Positions 1 to 6,991 are shown, counted from the stretch's first letter. The stretch is 9,841 bases of DNA from an uncultured Alphaproteobacteria bacterium (GCA_949542085.1 CATGXW010000014.1:1-9841), one strand, 5' to 3'. Notes: generated from the sequence alone by a model not told the origin. Translations and numbers: made by a program.

Positions 1-176
1 TTTTCAATTTTACTTTTGGGACTCAATCCGCCGAGATATCTGTTGGCTGTTTCAAAATCCCAACCTAGCTGAAAATATTTATCCAGCAGGATTTGCCAAT
101 TTTTAATCCATAGGTGTTCAGTGTCAGCAATAACACCGTCAAAATCCCAGATAATAAGTTTAATACCGTTTAACAT
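1..176 (-). CDS. HAD-family hydrolase, partial (second of a tandem pair)
   Basis: This is the N-terminal 58 codons of a gene that runs off the left edge. The ATG at 176-174 overlaps the end of the upstream HAD gene by 7 nt (ATGTTAA arrangement), so the two are probably translationally coupled. The visible protein has the HAD nucleophile motif I, WDFDGVIADTE, with the predicted nucleophile Asp11 and general acid/base Asp13. It goes on into a helical stretch (LGWDFET, then LGGLS) that closely matches the same region of its neighbour. By family knowledge it should be a Mg-dependent phosphatase or phosphomutase of the cytosolic beta-phosphoglucomutase/phosphoglycolate-phosphatase-like group. The substrate cannot be read from this fragment. 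Motifs II to IV lie outside the window, so whether the gene is complete is unknown. Confidence 0.8.
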   Translation of the reverse strand, partial: MLNGIKLIIWDFDGVIADTEHLWIKNWQILLDKYFQLGWDFETANRYLGGLSPKSKIE

Positions 177-832
177 ATAATTTTATATATTTCCTGCATA
201 TCGTCAAAGATGAGATTAATTCCCATATTTTGAATTTTTTCTTTGTATTGCGGCGTGTTATGAATATCGGCGCCGACAAAAGCTATCGGAGTCATTCCGG
301 CTTTAATAGCCGCTTCCAGTCCCGGAATAGAATCTTCAATAACCAAACATTCTTCAGGCTGAGCGCCCATTTTTTCAGCCGCAAGCAAGAATAAATCTGG
401 AGCCGGTTTGCCTTTTTTGACCATTTCAGCCGTAAAAATATTTTTTCTTGAAAAAAAACTGTCTAATCCGCCGAGTTTTATTTTTGTTTTAGTTCCGGAA
501 AAATCTCCGCCTGTTGCCAAACATTGTCTGTATTTGTTTTTTTTTAGAACTTTTTTTATGTAAGGTGTTAAATCAAATCCGGATTTGATATTTTTTTTAT
601 CAAGTTTACTGACTTCCAACCAAAATAAATTATCAGTTGCAACACCGTGCTGGTTCAAAACATCTTTAGCCGATAGATTACTCATTCCGCCGATATGATG
701 TTTGACCGTTTCAAAATCCCAGCCGAGATTATAAAAATCGTTAAGTACCTTAAGACGATTATCAAGATATAATTTTTCCGTGTCGGCAATAACTCCGTCG
801 AAGTCCCAGATGACTAATTTTATGTTTTTCAT
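170..832 (-). CDS. HAD-superfamily hydrolase (beta-phosphoglucomutase/phosphatase-like)
   Basis: A predicted cytosolic phosphatase or phosphomutase of 220 residues, typical for subclass I HAD proteins with a small helical cap. All four HAD motifs are visible: motif I WDFDGV (Asp10 nucleophile, Asp12 acid/base), motif II LATGG (Thr107), motif III KKGKPAPD (Lys142 probable) and motif IV VIEDSIPG (Glu166, Asp167 for Mg). The GLEAAIKAGM segment after motif IV is typical of the beta-phosphoglucomutase/phosphoglycolate phosphatase branch. I chose ATG at 832-830; an in-frame TTG at 841-839 would add three residues, and neither start has a clear Shine-Dalgarno sequence. The gene is divergent from mnmE and overlaps the next HAD paralog by 7 nt. 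Motif II with GG after the Thr, rather than the common N/S, is slightly unusual. The substrate is unknown. Confidence 0.88.
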   Translation of the reverse strand: MKNIKLVIWDFDGVIADTEKLYLDNRLKVLNDFYNLGWDFETVKHHIGGMSNLSAKDVLNQHGVATDNLFWLEVSKLDKKNIKSGFDLTPYIKKVLKKNKYRQCLATGGDFSGTKTKIKLGGLDSFFSRKNIFTAEMVKKGKPAPDLFLLAAEKMGAQPEECLVIEDSIPGLEAAIKAGMTPIAFVGADIHNTPQYKEKIQNMGINLIFDDMQEIYKIIC

Positions 833-964
833 TTTTTTCAACTTTTAATTTAAAATAACGGCTTCGTCGGAAACTCATACAATAGCCTAAAACAAATTTT
901 ATGATAGATTTATTAAGATTGGGTAAAAAACGTCTCCAGAGTCAAAAAAACGGCCTTTTTAGGC

Positions 965-993
965 TTGCAACATTTTTTACGTGTTTGTATAAC
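965..993 (+). promoter_or_regulatory. Predicted sigma70-type promoter for mnmE
   Basis: TTGCAA at 965-970 and TATAAC at 988-993 are separated by exactly 17 nt. The -35 matches four of six and the -10 five of six consensus positions. Transcription would start near 1000, giving a leader of about 15 nt that contains the mnmE ribosome binding site. The spacing and the position just upstream of the only good SD support it, but this is prediction only. Confidence 0.5.
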
Positions 994-1002
994 AAATTTA
1001 TT

Positions 1003-1010
1003 AAAGGAGA
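1003..1010 (+). promoter_or_regulatory. Ribosome binding site that fixes the mnmE start
   Basis: AAAGGAGA lies 4 nt before ATG 1015. It is the strongest Shine-Dalgarno in the window and decides the mnmE start: the frame stays open back to an ATG at 901, but that start would add 38 residues foreign to the family. Confidence 0.8.
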
Positions 1011-1014
1011 TGTT

Positions 1015-2358
1015 ATGGATAATAAAACAATTTATGCCTTGTCAACGGTTTATGGAAAATCAGGAGTTGCGGTTATTCGCATTTCCGGACCATCCGCTTT
1101 GCAAGTTGTCGAAAAAATGACATCATTGCCGGTTAATAAAATCAAACCGCGTTATGCTCATTTTGTGAAACTGCGTCACAGTCTTTCAGATGAAACAATA
1201 GACAATTGTTTATTGTTATATTTCAAGGCGCCCAATTCGTTCACGGGCGAAGATATTGTCGAATTGCAGACCCATGGTTCCCGCGCGGTGATAAATTCTG
1301 TTTTGGAAAGCTTGTCTGCTTTGCCTGATTTCCGCTTGGCCGAAGCGGGAGAATATTCCAAACGCGCCTTCTATAACAACAAAATGGACTTGACCGAGGC
1401 AGAAGGCTTAGCCGATTTGATAGATTCCGAAACCGCCGAACAGCAAAAATATGCGCTGCGCCAAATGGAAGGCGGCTTAAAGAATTTATACGAAGACTGG
1501 CGGGAAACATTGTTAAAAATACTGGCGCACCTTGAAGCTTTCATCGATTTTCCTGATGAGGATATTCCCTCGGATATTGAAGAAAATATGAAAAACAATG
1601 TATTTAAACTTCAAAATGCTATTTTAGAACATTTGAACGGTGATTCTTGTGGTGAAAGGTTGCGTGAAGGATTTCGGGTTGTTGTCGTTGGTCCGCCCAA
1701 TGCCGGAAAATCGAGTTTACTAAACGCTATTGCCAAACGTGACGCTGTCATTGTTTCTGATATTGCCGGTACCACGCGTGATGCCATAGACATTCATTTG
1801 GACTTAAAAGGGTATCCTGTCATTTTTACCGATACGGCGGGTTTGCGAGAAACCGAAGAGGAAATTGAGAAAAAAGGTATCGAAATTGCGTATAACAAAA
1901 TAAATGATGCTGATTTGGTTGTTTGTTTGTTTGATGCTTCTAAAGACTCTGTTCAACTCTTTGAAAATATACAAAACACATTTAAAAACAAAGTGATATT
2001 GGTTGCTAACAAAAGTGATAAATTAACACCTGAACAAAGTTCAGAATTGCAAAAACAAGGATGCTTGGTCATCTCGGCCAAACAGCATGAAGGTGTTTCC
2101 TTGTTGTTGAATAAAATTGCGTCTGAGATTGCCAATAAGTTTACGTCCAGTTCAAATATGTTGATTACTCGCCGTCGGTATAAGGAAGCTTTGAGTGAAT
2201 GTTTAGATAATCTGCAACGCTTTTCTTTTGATAAGGAAATTGAGTTAACAGCGGAGGATATCCGTCTGGCGGCCCGAGAAATCGGCAAAATTACCGGTCG
2301 AATTGAGGTTGATGAAATATTGGATAAGATATTCGGTAGTTTTTGTATTGGAAAATAA
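1015..2358 (+). CDS. mnmE: tRNA modification GTPase MnmE
   Basis: MnmE is the GTPase partner of MnmG. Together they install the 5-(carboxymethyl)aminomethyl group on U34 of tRNAs reading two-fold degenerate codons, using a folate one-carbon donor. With ATG 1015 the protein has 447 residues, near the usual family length. The N-terminal folate-binding domain (IYALST...GKSGVAVIRISGP) is followed by helices with AGEYSKRAFYNNKMDLTEAEGLADLI-type residues (about 111-136). The inserted G domain has G1 GPPNAGKS (226-233), G2 GTTRD (252-256), G3 DTAG (273-276) and G4 NKSD (332-335). The protein ends with the diagnostic FCIGK (443-447), whose cysteine is essential in the family. It has its own promoter and terminator, so it is probably transcribed alone. 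It appears intact, in contrast to the mnmG reading frame downstream. Confidence 0.97.
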   Translation: MDNKTIYALSTVYGKSGVAVIRISGPSALQVVEKMTSLPVNKIKPRYAHFVKLRHSLSDETIDNCLLLYFKAPNSFTGEDIVELQTHGSRAVINSVLESLSALPDFRLAEAGEYSKRAFYNNKMDLTEAEGLADLIDSETAEQQKYALRQMEGGLKNLYEDWRETLLKILAHLEAFIDFPDEDIPSDIEENMKNNVFKLQNAILEHLNGDSCGERLREGFRVVVVGPPNAGKSSLLNAIAKRDAVIVSDIAGTTRDAIDIHLDLKGYPVIFTDTAGLRETEEEIEKKGIEIAYNKINDADLVVCLFDASKDSVQLFENIQNTFKNKVILVANKSDKLTPEQSSELQKQGCLVISAKQHEGVSLLLNKIASEIANKFTSSSNMLITRRRYKEALSECLDNLQRFSFDKEIELTAEDIRLAAREIGKITGRIEVDEILDKIFGSFCIGK

Positions 2359-2374
2359 CGCTGTATTTAAAGAT
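2357..2374 (+). repeat. Copy 1 of the dispersed 17-nt repeat ACGCTGTATTTAAAGAT
   Basis: The 17-mer occupies 2358-2374; one more base to the left (A at 2357) is shared with copy 3. It sits between the mnmE stop codon and its terminator hairpin and overlaps the last base of the stop codon. This is the only non-coding copy of the three. Confidence 0.85.
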
Positions 2375-2378
2375 TTAA

Positions 2379-2409
2379 GGCAGAGTTTTCTTGACTCTGT
2401 CTTTTTTTT
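2379..2409 (+). terminator. Rho-independent terminator of mnmE
   Basis: An 8-bp stem is formed by GGCAGAGT (2379-2386) and ACTCTGTC (2394-2401, with one G-T pair), with a 7-nt loop, followed by eight T residues at 2402-2409. It separates mnmE from the following gene. Confidence 0.85.
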
Positions 2410-2436
2410 GCCATACAAAAATATCAACGTTTAACT
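2408..2436 (+). promoter_or_regulatory. Weak candidate promoter for the gene at 2452
   Basis: TTGCCA (2408-2413, five of six -35 matches) is followed after 17 nt by TTAACT (2431-2436, three of six -10 matches). The implied start near 2443 would leave a leader of only about nine bases, in line with the absence of a Shine-Dalgarno. It overlaps the end of the T tract of the mnmE terminator. This is a weak call. Confidence 0.25.
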
Positions 2437-2451
2437 ATTAATTTTTATTAT

Positions 2452-2832
2452 ATGCAAAGACTGGAGTTTTTATTCAGAAAGCTTGTGCCGATTTTATCGC
2501 CGGAAGCTTTGTGCGAAAGTGTTCCTAATGATGAGGGGTACAAAGAATGTATTGCCTTTCGCCAGAAACTTCGTGAAAGCTTCAAAAAATATCACGAAGC
2601 TGTAAAAAACGGAAATGCTGAAGAAGCTAAAAGTGCTCGATATTTTTTTAGCTGGTTTATTCCTCAGCAGTATTTTGGAGCCTTTCATCCTGTGGGATAT
2701 GCTTACGATCACATTTCCTATGGTCAATACTTCGTTGCTGTTGATGTTCTTTCCCTTTTTGTCGCTTGTCCCGAAGCTGTCGGTAAGGCAAAAATGTATG
2801 AAATCTACCGAGATTTAAAAAAATATCTATAG
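2452..2832 (+). CDS. Hypothetical protein of 126 residues
   Basis: I do not recognise this family. The protein looks cytosolic and mostly helical: an amphipathic N-terminal third, a charged lysine- and glutamate-rich middle (about residues 42-62), then an aromatic-rich segment (RYFFSWFIPQQYFGAFHP and GYAYDHISYGQYF, about 63-94) and a final helix ending DLKKYL. There is no signal peptide, clear membrane helix or metal-binding cluster. No alternative start lies in frame just upstream, so ATG 2452 is the likely start, although it has no Shine-Dalgarno. It stands alone, bracketed by two hairpin terminators, between mnmE and mnmG. It is probably real: the frame is clean, the composition resembles its neighbours, and a strong terminator follows the stop closely. 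Antisense open frames across it are shadows. Confidence 0.72.
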   Translation: MQRLEFLFRKLVPILSPEALCESVPNDEGYKECIAFRQKLRESFKKYHEAVKNGNAEEAKSARYFFSWFIPQQYFGAFHPVGYAYDHISYGQYFVAVDVLSLFVACPEAVGKAKMYEIYRDLKKYL

Positions 2833-2846
2833 CACTGCAGAAAACA

Positions 2847-2879
2847 AAAAGCCTGAATTTATTTTCAGGCTTTTCGTTT
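2847..2879 (+). terminator. Hairpin terminator after the 126-residue gene
   Basis: An 11-bp perfect stem (AAAAGCCTGAA at 2847-2857 with TTCAGGCTTTT at 2864-2874), a 6-nt loop, then a T-rich tail interrupted by C and G. The A run on the left arm means it could also act on the other strand, although no convergent gene is present. Confidence 0.85.
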
Positions 2880-2953
2880 ATTTAAAAGCTTGAAAAATAA
2901 AGCTGATTAGTGTAAAACCAACGACATTAATCGGATAATTTAAGGCTTTAAAG

Positions 2954-4799
2954 ATGATAAACAAAGATTCCTATGATGTGATTGTTATCGGCGGTGGACA
3001 TGCCGGCTGTGAGGCTTGCGGCTCGTGTCGGTGCGCAAACAGCTCTTGTCACACACAAAATTTCTTCCATTGGGGAAATGTCCTGCAATCCGGCAATCGG
3101 CGGTTTAGGCAAAGGGCATTTGGTTCGAGAGGTTGATGCTTTGGATGGTTTGATGGGGCGTGTCATTGATAAAGCCGGTATCCAGTTTCGAATGTTGAAT
3201 GCCTCTAAAGGGCCGGCCGTCAGAGGTCCGCGCGCTCAGGCTGACAGAGAACTTTATAAAAAATATATGTTAGAGGCTTTGCAAGGGCAAAAAAATCTGG
3301 ATATTATCGAAGCGGCCGCCGAAGGACTGCTTTTTGCCGATGATAAAATTCAGGGTGTTGTTTTAGCTGATGGAACACAACTTAAAGCCAAAGCCGTTGT
3401 GTTGACTTCCGGAACGTTTTTAAACGGGATTATGTTTACCGGACACCAAACAACCATTGGCGGCCGTGTTAATGATGTTAGTTGTACGGGAATAACACCG
3501 TATTTAAAGCAAATGGGTCTTAAAGTCGGACGCCTGAAAACAGGAACCCCTGCCCGTCTGAACGGTAAAACAATCAATTGGGAAATTTTAGAAACACAGG
3601 ATGGTGATGAAAATCCTCAACCTTTTTCTTATTTGACTAAAGAAATCACCACACCGCAAATTCAGTGCTATATTACGCACACCAATGAGGAAACACACAA
3701 AATCATTCGAGACAATTTTTCCAAATGCGCGTTATTTTCCGGTTTGATAACCGGTGTCGGCCCGCGTTATTGCCCGAGCATTGAAGATAAATTGGTTAAG
3801 TTTGCGGACAGAACCAGCCATCAAATATTTTTGGAACCGGAGGGATTAAATACCGATGTTGTTTATCCTAACGGAATTTCGACATCTTTGCCGGCAGATG
3901 TGCAAGAACAGTTTATTCATACGATGAAAGGGTTGGAAAATGTTGAGATACTGCGTCCGGCCTATGCAATTGAATATGACTATGTTGACCCGCAGGAATT
4001 GAACAACCGCCTTGAATGCAAAAAGGTAAAAGGTTTGTTCTTGGCCGGTCAAATCAATGGAACAACGGGCTATGAAGAAGCGGCTGCGCAAGGATTGCTG
4101 GCGGGTATCAACGCCGGTTTGCAATCAACAAACAGCGACAAAACATTTGTTATTGACCGTTCGGAAGCCTATATCGGTGTGATGGTTGATGACTTAATCA
4201 CCAAAGGTGTTGACGAACCTTATCGCATGTTTACCTCGCGTTCGGAGTATCGTTTGTTTTTGCGAGCAGATAACGCGGATATGCGTTTGACTGAAAAAGG
4301 ATATGAAGCAGGATGTGTTTCTGATGAGAGATACGCTGTATTTAAAGATAAAAAACAACAAATTGAAGCTTTTAGGGAAAAGGCTGAACAATTGAAAATT
4401 TCACCGAATGAGTTGAAAACTTTTGGTGTGGTCACTAAAAAGGACGGTGTCAAGCGCAGTTGTTTTAATACAATGTCTTATCCCTCTGTTTCACGTGAAA
4501 CAATATCGGCCATTTGGCCTGAGTTAACAGTGATTCCTGATGAGATTTATGAACAGGTGGAAATCGAAGCCAAATATGCCGGATACATCAAACGACAACA
4601 GGCTGATATTGAAGTCTTTAAGAAAGACGAAAATTTGCATATTAAAGATAATGTTGATTATTCAAAAATCGGCGGGCTTTCCAGAGAAATGGTTGCCAAA
4701 TTATCAAAAGTAAAACCGTCAACAATCGGAGAGGCTTCCCGTATTCCCGGAGTAACGCCGGCGGCGATAACAGCTATATTGGGGCATTTGAAAAAATAA
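2954..4799 (+). CDS. mnmG: tRNA uridine-34 modification enzyme MnmG (GidA), apparent frameshift near N terminus
   Basis: MnmG is the FAD-dependent partner of MnmE in U34 modification. Translation from ATG 2954 (TAAGG at 2941-2945) gives the FAD-binding start [15 protein letters not shown], but the following [14 protein letters not shown] and the whole remaining protein are in the +1 frame. The switch falls within 3014-3023. In relatives about six residues lie between the Glu of GCEA and the Arg of ARVG; here there are 10 nt instead of 18, so an 8-nt deletion is the simplest explanation. The rest (about 590 residues) is clean, with [25 protein letters not shown] motif, [23 protein letters not shown] and a C-terminal helical domain ending [16 protein letters not shown] parS site lies inside. 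Either a recent inactivation or an assembly/sequencing error; the otherwise pristine frame favours error or a very recent event. The gene overlaps the next start by one base. Confidence 0.93.
4333..4349 (+). repeat. Copy 2 of the dispersed 17-nt repeat
   Basis: An exact copy of ACGCTGTATTTAAAGAT inside mnmG, read as (Y)-A-V-F-K-D. It falls where MnmG proteins usually have a DERWARF-like segment, so the peptide fits the family and the copy need not be an insertion. Confidence 0.85.
4487..4502. promoter_or_regulatory. parS: parS site 1 (ParB-binding palindrome) inside mnmG
   Basis: A perfect 16-bp palindrome, TGTTTCACGTGAAACA, identical to the known alphaproteobacterial parS consensus. It is read in mnmG as V-S-R-E-T within the C-terminal half of the protein. 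ParB from the downstream gene is the expected ligand and would load CTP-dependently here and spread. Confidence 0.93.
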
Positions 4800-5431
4800 T
4801 GACCGATATTCTTCCGACACGCAAACAAGCTTCTGCTCTTTTTAGAGAGGTTGTTGCAGTGCGCCAAAAGGGAGAACATCCATTTTTAGAGACGCATTTG
4901 CGCAGTTTTGTTCGTCATTCTTACAAGGTTGCCGAAACAGCTTTTCAAATAGCGGCGTATATTCCGGAAATAAAACAGGAAGATGCTTATGTGTTGGGGT
5001 TATTACATGATTGCGGCCGCATAAAAGACGAATGGAGTGAACAGACTTTTCACGGGCTTGTGGGGTATAATTTATTAATGGAAAAAGGATATCCCCTTGC
5101 CGCGCGAGTAGCCTTAAGCCACAGTTTTTATGATCTGGAAAACAATTTCTCAGCCTATAAAATGAAAGCTTCTGATTTAGAACAGGTTGTTCGTTTAGTT
5201 GGTGGTTGGACATTTAATATTTATGATTATCTTATACAACTCGCCGATTTGTTAAATGATTGCGGTCATCTTTGCACGATTGAATATCGTTTTGAACATG
5301 CGGCGCAGCGTCATAATTTATCAGAGGAATATGTTAGAACCTCAATTGCCAGTACTCTTAAACTCAAGAAATATTTTGATGCAAAGTGCGGTCGAGATGT
5401 TTATTCTATGTTGGGGATAGTCAATGCCTAA
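4799..5431 (+). CDS. HD-domain phosphohydrolase-like protein (first of a tandem pair)
   Basis: A predicted cytosolic metal-dependent phosphohydrolase of 210 residues. The expected HD-superfamily ligands are all present in order: His40 (in VRHSYKV), His70-Asp71 (LGLLHDCGR), His85, His108 (LSHSF) and Asp150 (LIQLADLL). The hexamer YFDAKC followed by GRDVY near the C terminus (about 192-202) is shared with the next protein and marks the two as paralogs. HD proteins of this plain type hydrolyse nucleotides or phosphate esters; the substrate cannot be told. The ATG overlaps the mnmG stop (TAATG) and has no obvious Shine-Dalgarno, so translation is probably coupled to mnmG. It overlaps the next gene by 8 nt. 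The fold call is strong, the function open. Confidence 0.88.
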   Translation: MTDILPTRKQASALFREVVAVRQKGEHPFLETHLRSFVRHSYKVAETAFQIAAYIPEIKQEDAYVLGLLHDCGRIKDEWSEQTFHGLVGYNLLMEKGYPLAARVALSHSFYDLENNFSAYKMKASDLEQVVRLVGGWTFNIYDYLIQLADLLNDCGHLCTIEYRFEHAAQRHNLSEEYVRTSIASTLKLKKYFDAKCGRDVYSMLGIVNA

Positions 5432-6053
5432 AGGATATCCTGATAAACAAACAGCCTTAACGCTATGGAAACAGGGGATTTCTTTTCGCCTTTCACACAG
5501 TCCCTTTGAAAATGAACTTGAATATCGTTTTCATACGTTGGGAATTGCCGACAGTGCTGCAAAAATAGCGGAAGCTTGCGGTCTTGATATCGAAAAGGCT
5601 TGGGTTTTAGGCTTGCTTCATGATTATGGAAAACGCAAAGATGAGACCAGAGATTTGGTTTTTCATGCTCGTGAAGGTTTTGAACAAATGATGATTTTGG
5701 GATATTCCGATGTTGCCCGTATCTGTTTGACACACAGTTTTCCGGAGAAAGATTTTTGTGATGATGACTACGGATTTTATCAAAAAATTCCAGATGCCCT
5801 GCCATGGGCGCATAGAATGATGGCCAAGGTCGAGCTGGATGATTATGACAAATTGATTCAACTTTGTGATTTGTTTTTTGAGGGGTTGAATAAAACATCT
5901 TTTGAGAATCGTCTTCAAGGAATTGTCCGACGTTATCATTTGGAATGGAAGCAAATTTCTGCTTTATATGAAAACGCTCAGAAAAATAAAACATATTTTG
6001 ACAACAAATGCGGATATGATGTTTACCGGATATTAAGAATAAAAGACATATAA
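5424..6053 (+). CDS. HD-domain phosphohydrolase-like protein (second of a tandem pair)
   Basis: A 209-residue paralog of the preceding protein. The HD ligand set is complete: His37 (YRFHTLG), His66-Asp67 (LGLLHDYGK), His81, His104 (LTHSF) and Asp149 (LIQLCDLF). It shares VLGLLHD, the KDE that follows, and the C-terminal YFDNKCGYDVY motif (191-201) with the first copy, but differs in the linker after His104, where it carries an acidic CDDDY stretch and about ten extra residues. Retention of every metal ligand in both copies suggests both are active, possibly as a heterodimer or on different substrates (inference). It starts 8 nt inside the upstream gene and is followed after 22 nt by the PHP gene. 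The 254-codon open frame on the opposite strand (5428-6192) is a shadow. Confidence 0.88.
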   Translation: MPKGYPDKQTALTLWKQGISFRLSHSPFENELEYRFHTLGIADSAAKIAEACGLDIEKAWVLGLLHDYGKRKDETRDLVFHAREGFEQMMILGYSDVARICLTHSFPEKDFCDDDYGFYQKIPDALPWAHRMMAKVELDDYDKLIQLCDLFFEGLNKTSFENRLQGIVRRYHLEWKQISALYENAQKNKTYFDNKCGYDVYRILRIKDI

Positions 6054-6075
6054 AATCCCTGTTAAGGATATAAAA

Positions 6076-6858
6076 ATGCAAAAATTCACCTATCATTGCC
6101 ATACAGATTTCAGCGACGGTCGCAACACTTTGGAAGAAATGTTGACGCAAGCCGTCAAAATCGGTTTTGATAGTATCGGTATCAGCGATCACCTGATTAT
6201 CAATGATTTAATTCCGACGAATCGAACATTTGCACAAGCGCTGCCTGTTTTGCAAAACAGAATTGCTGAAATCAGAAAAACGGCGCAAAACTATCCGCTT
6301 AAAGTTCTTGTCGGGTTTGAGGTTGATTACATGCCTTATCCGGGGTGGCTGGACAATTTTAAAAAGCTGAAATCACAATTGGATGTTGACTATCTGCATA
6401 CCGGCAATCACTATTTTATGGATACGGATTGTTCAAAATTTATCAGTATTTATCGTTCTAAAGAAATTTTTAGCGACAAAACACGACTCCCTGAATATTT
6501 TCGTCGTCATTTTCAAACAATTTGTCAGGCGGTATACAGTTGTCAGTTTGATTTTCTGGCGCATATTGATTACGCTCGCTGGAGTGGTTTGATGAAAGAT
6601 GGGGAATATAAAGCCGAGATTATGAATATAGTCCATGCTTTATCTGAAACAGGAACCGCTGTTGAGCTGAACACCAAAGGGTTGGATAGTACAGGTTCTT
6701 TTTATCCGTCCGCTTGGATATTGAAAGAATTAAAAGCTCATAAAGTACCACTGGTTATCTCTGATGACGCTCACCATGTTTCTCAGCTGGGACGCTACTT
6801 TGATAAAGCTGAAGAATTACTGTCAGAACTCAATTATACTTATCGTTTTTCTTTGTAA
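6076..6858 (+). CDS. PHP-domain phosphoesterase (histidinol-phosphatase HisJ-like)
   Basis: A 260-residue member of the polymerase-and-histidinol-phosphatase (PHP) superfamily, cytosolic, with a trinuclear metal centre in characterised relatives. Visible ligands: His7 and His9 (YHCHTDFSDG), Asp14, His39 (GISDH), Glu82 (VGFEVDY), His112 (TGNHYF; His108 is the alternative), His163 (LAHIDY) and the terminal SDDAHH (Asp230/231, His233/234). The order, length and GFEVDY/SDDAH motifs resemble the HisJ type that dephosphorylates L-histidinol phosphate, but no histidine biosynthesis gene is nearby, so the substrate is uncertain. ATG 6076 has TAAGGA at 6063-6068, 7 nt upstream. It probably ends the mnmG-HD-HD-PHP transcript. 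No clear terminator follows, so read-through into rsmG is possible. Confidence 0.88.
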   Translation: MQKFTYHCHTDFSDGRNTLEEMLTQAVKIGFDSIGISDHLIINDLIPTNRTFAQALPVLQNRIAEIRKTAQNYPLKVLVGFEVDYMPYPGWLDNFKKLKSQLDVDYLHTGNHYFMDTDCSKFISIYRSKEIFSDKTRLPEYFRRHFQTICQAVYSCQFDFLAHIDYARWSGLMKDGEYKAEIMNIVHALSETGTAVELNTKGLDSTGSFYPSAWILKELKAHKVPLVISDDAHHVSQLGRYFDKAEELLSELNYTYRFSL

Positions 6859-6895
6859 TATTTTATGTTTTGATTCAATAAACGGTGTCTAAGTG

Positions 6896-6913
6896 TTTGA
6901 ATTTAGATTCAAA
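6896..6913. repeat. AT-rich palindrome in the PHP-rsmG spacer
   Basis: TTTGAAT (6896-6902) and ATTCAAA (6907-6913) form a perfect 7-bp inverted repeat with a TTAG loop. A further GATTCAA lies at 6872-6878, and GTGTCTAA is directly repeated at 6885-6892 and 6921-6928. There is no T tract after the stem, so it is not a terminator. An operator is possible but unproven. Confidence 0.4.
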
Positions 6914-6915
6914 TG

Positions 6916-6944
6916 TTGGTGTGTCTAAATATTGTGTTTATAAC
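6916..6944 (+). promoter_or_regulatory. Candidate promoter for rsmG-parA-parB
   Basis: TTGGTG (6916-6921, three of six) and TATAAC (6939-6944, five of six) are 17 nt apart, and the -10 is identical to that predicted for mnmE. Transcription would begin near 6951, upstream of the rsmG start and of the parS at 7018. Its position just downstream of the palindrome at 6896-6913 would suit regulation. Confidence 0.35.
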
Positions 6945-6991
6945 TGATTTTTTATCTTTTAAATTTTTTTGAAAAATTATAAAAATAAATT

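Noticed and set aside
953..980. Short GCCT-AGGC hairpin followed by a T-rich stretch as a terminator or attenuator before mnmE
   Set aside because: The stem is only four base pairs and the T-rich run is separated from it; the same bases fit better as the mnmE promoter.
901..1014. Upstream in-frame extension of mnmE by 38 codons from ATG 901
   Set aside because: The extension has no family similarity and contains the predicted promoter, and ATG 1015 has a strong SD at the right distance and yields the normal MnmE N terminus.
833..1014. Search for an RNA gene, riboswitch or replication origin in the spacers
   Set aside because: No tRNA-like cloverleaf, known riboswitch core or DnaA-box cluster was seen in any of the intergenic regions.
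3014..3023. Programmed ribosomal frameshifting as the explanation of the mnmG frame change
   Set aside because: There is no slippery heptamer, stop codon or pseudoknot-like structure at the junction, and a single-base skip would still leave the segment about three residues shorter than relatives.
5384..5392. AAGTGCGGT, identical to the Haemophilus uptake signal core
   Set aside because: It is a single 9-mer inside the first HD gene; one chance hit in a window this size is unremarkable and the organism is not a Pasteurellacean.
5428..6192. A 254-codon open frame on the minus strand opposite the second HD gene
   Set aside because: It lies entirely against well-supported genes, has no recognisable domain or good ribosome binding site, and its composition fits an antisense shadow.
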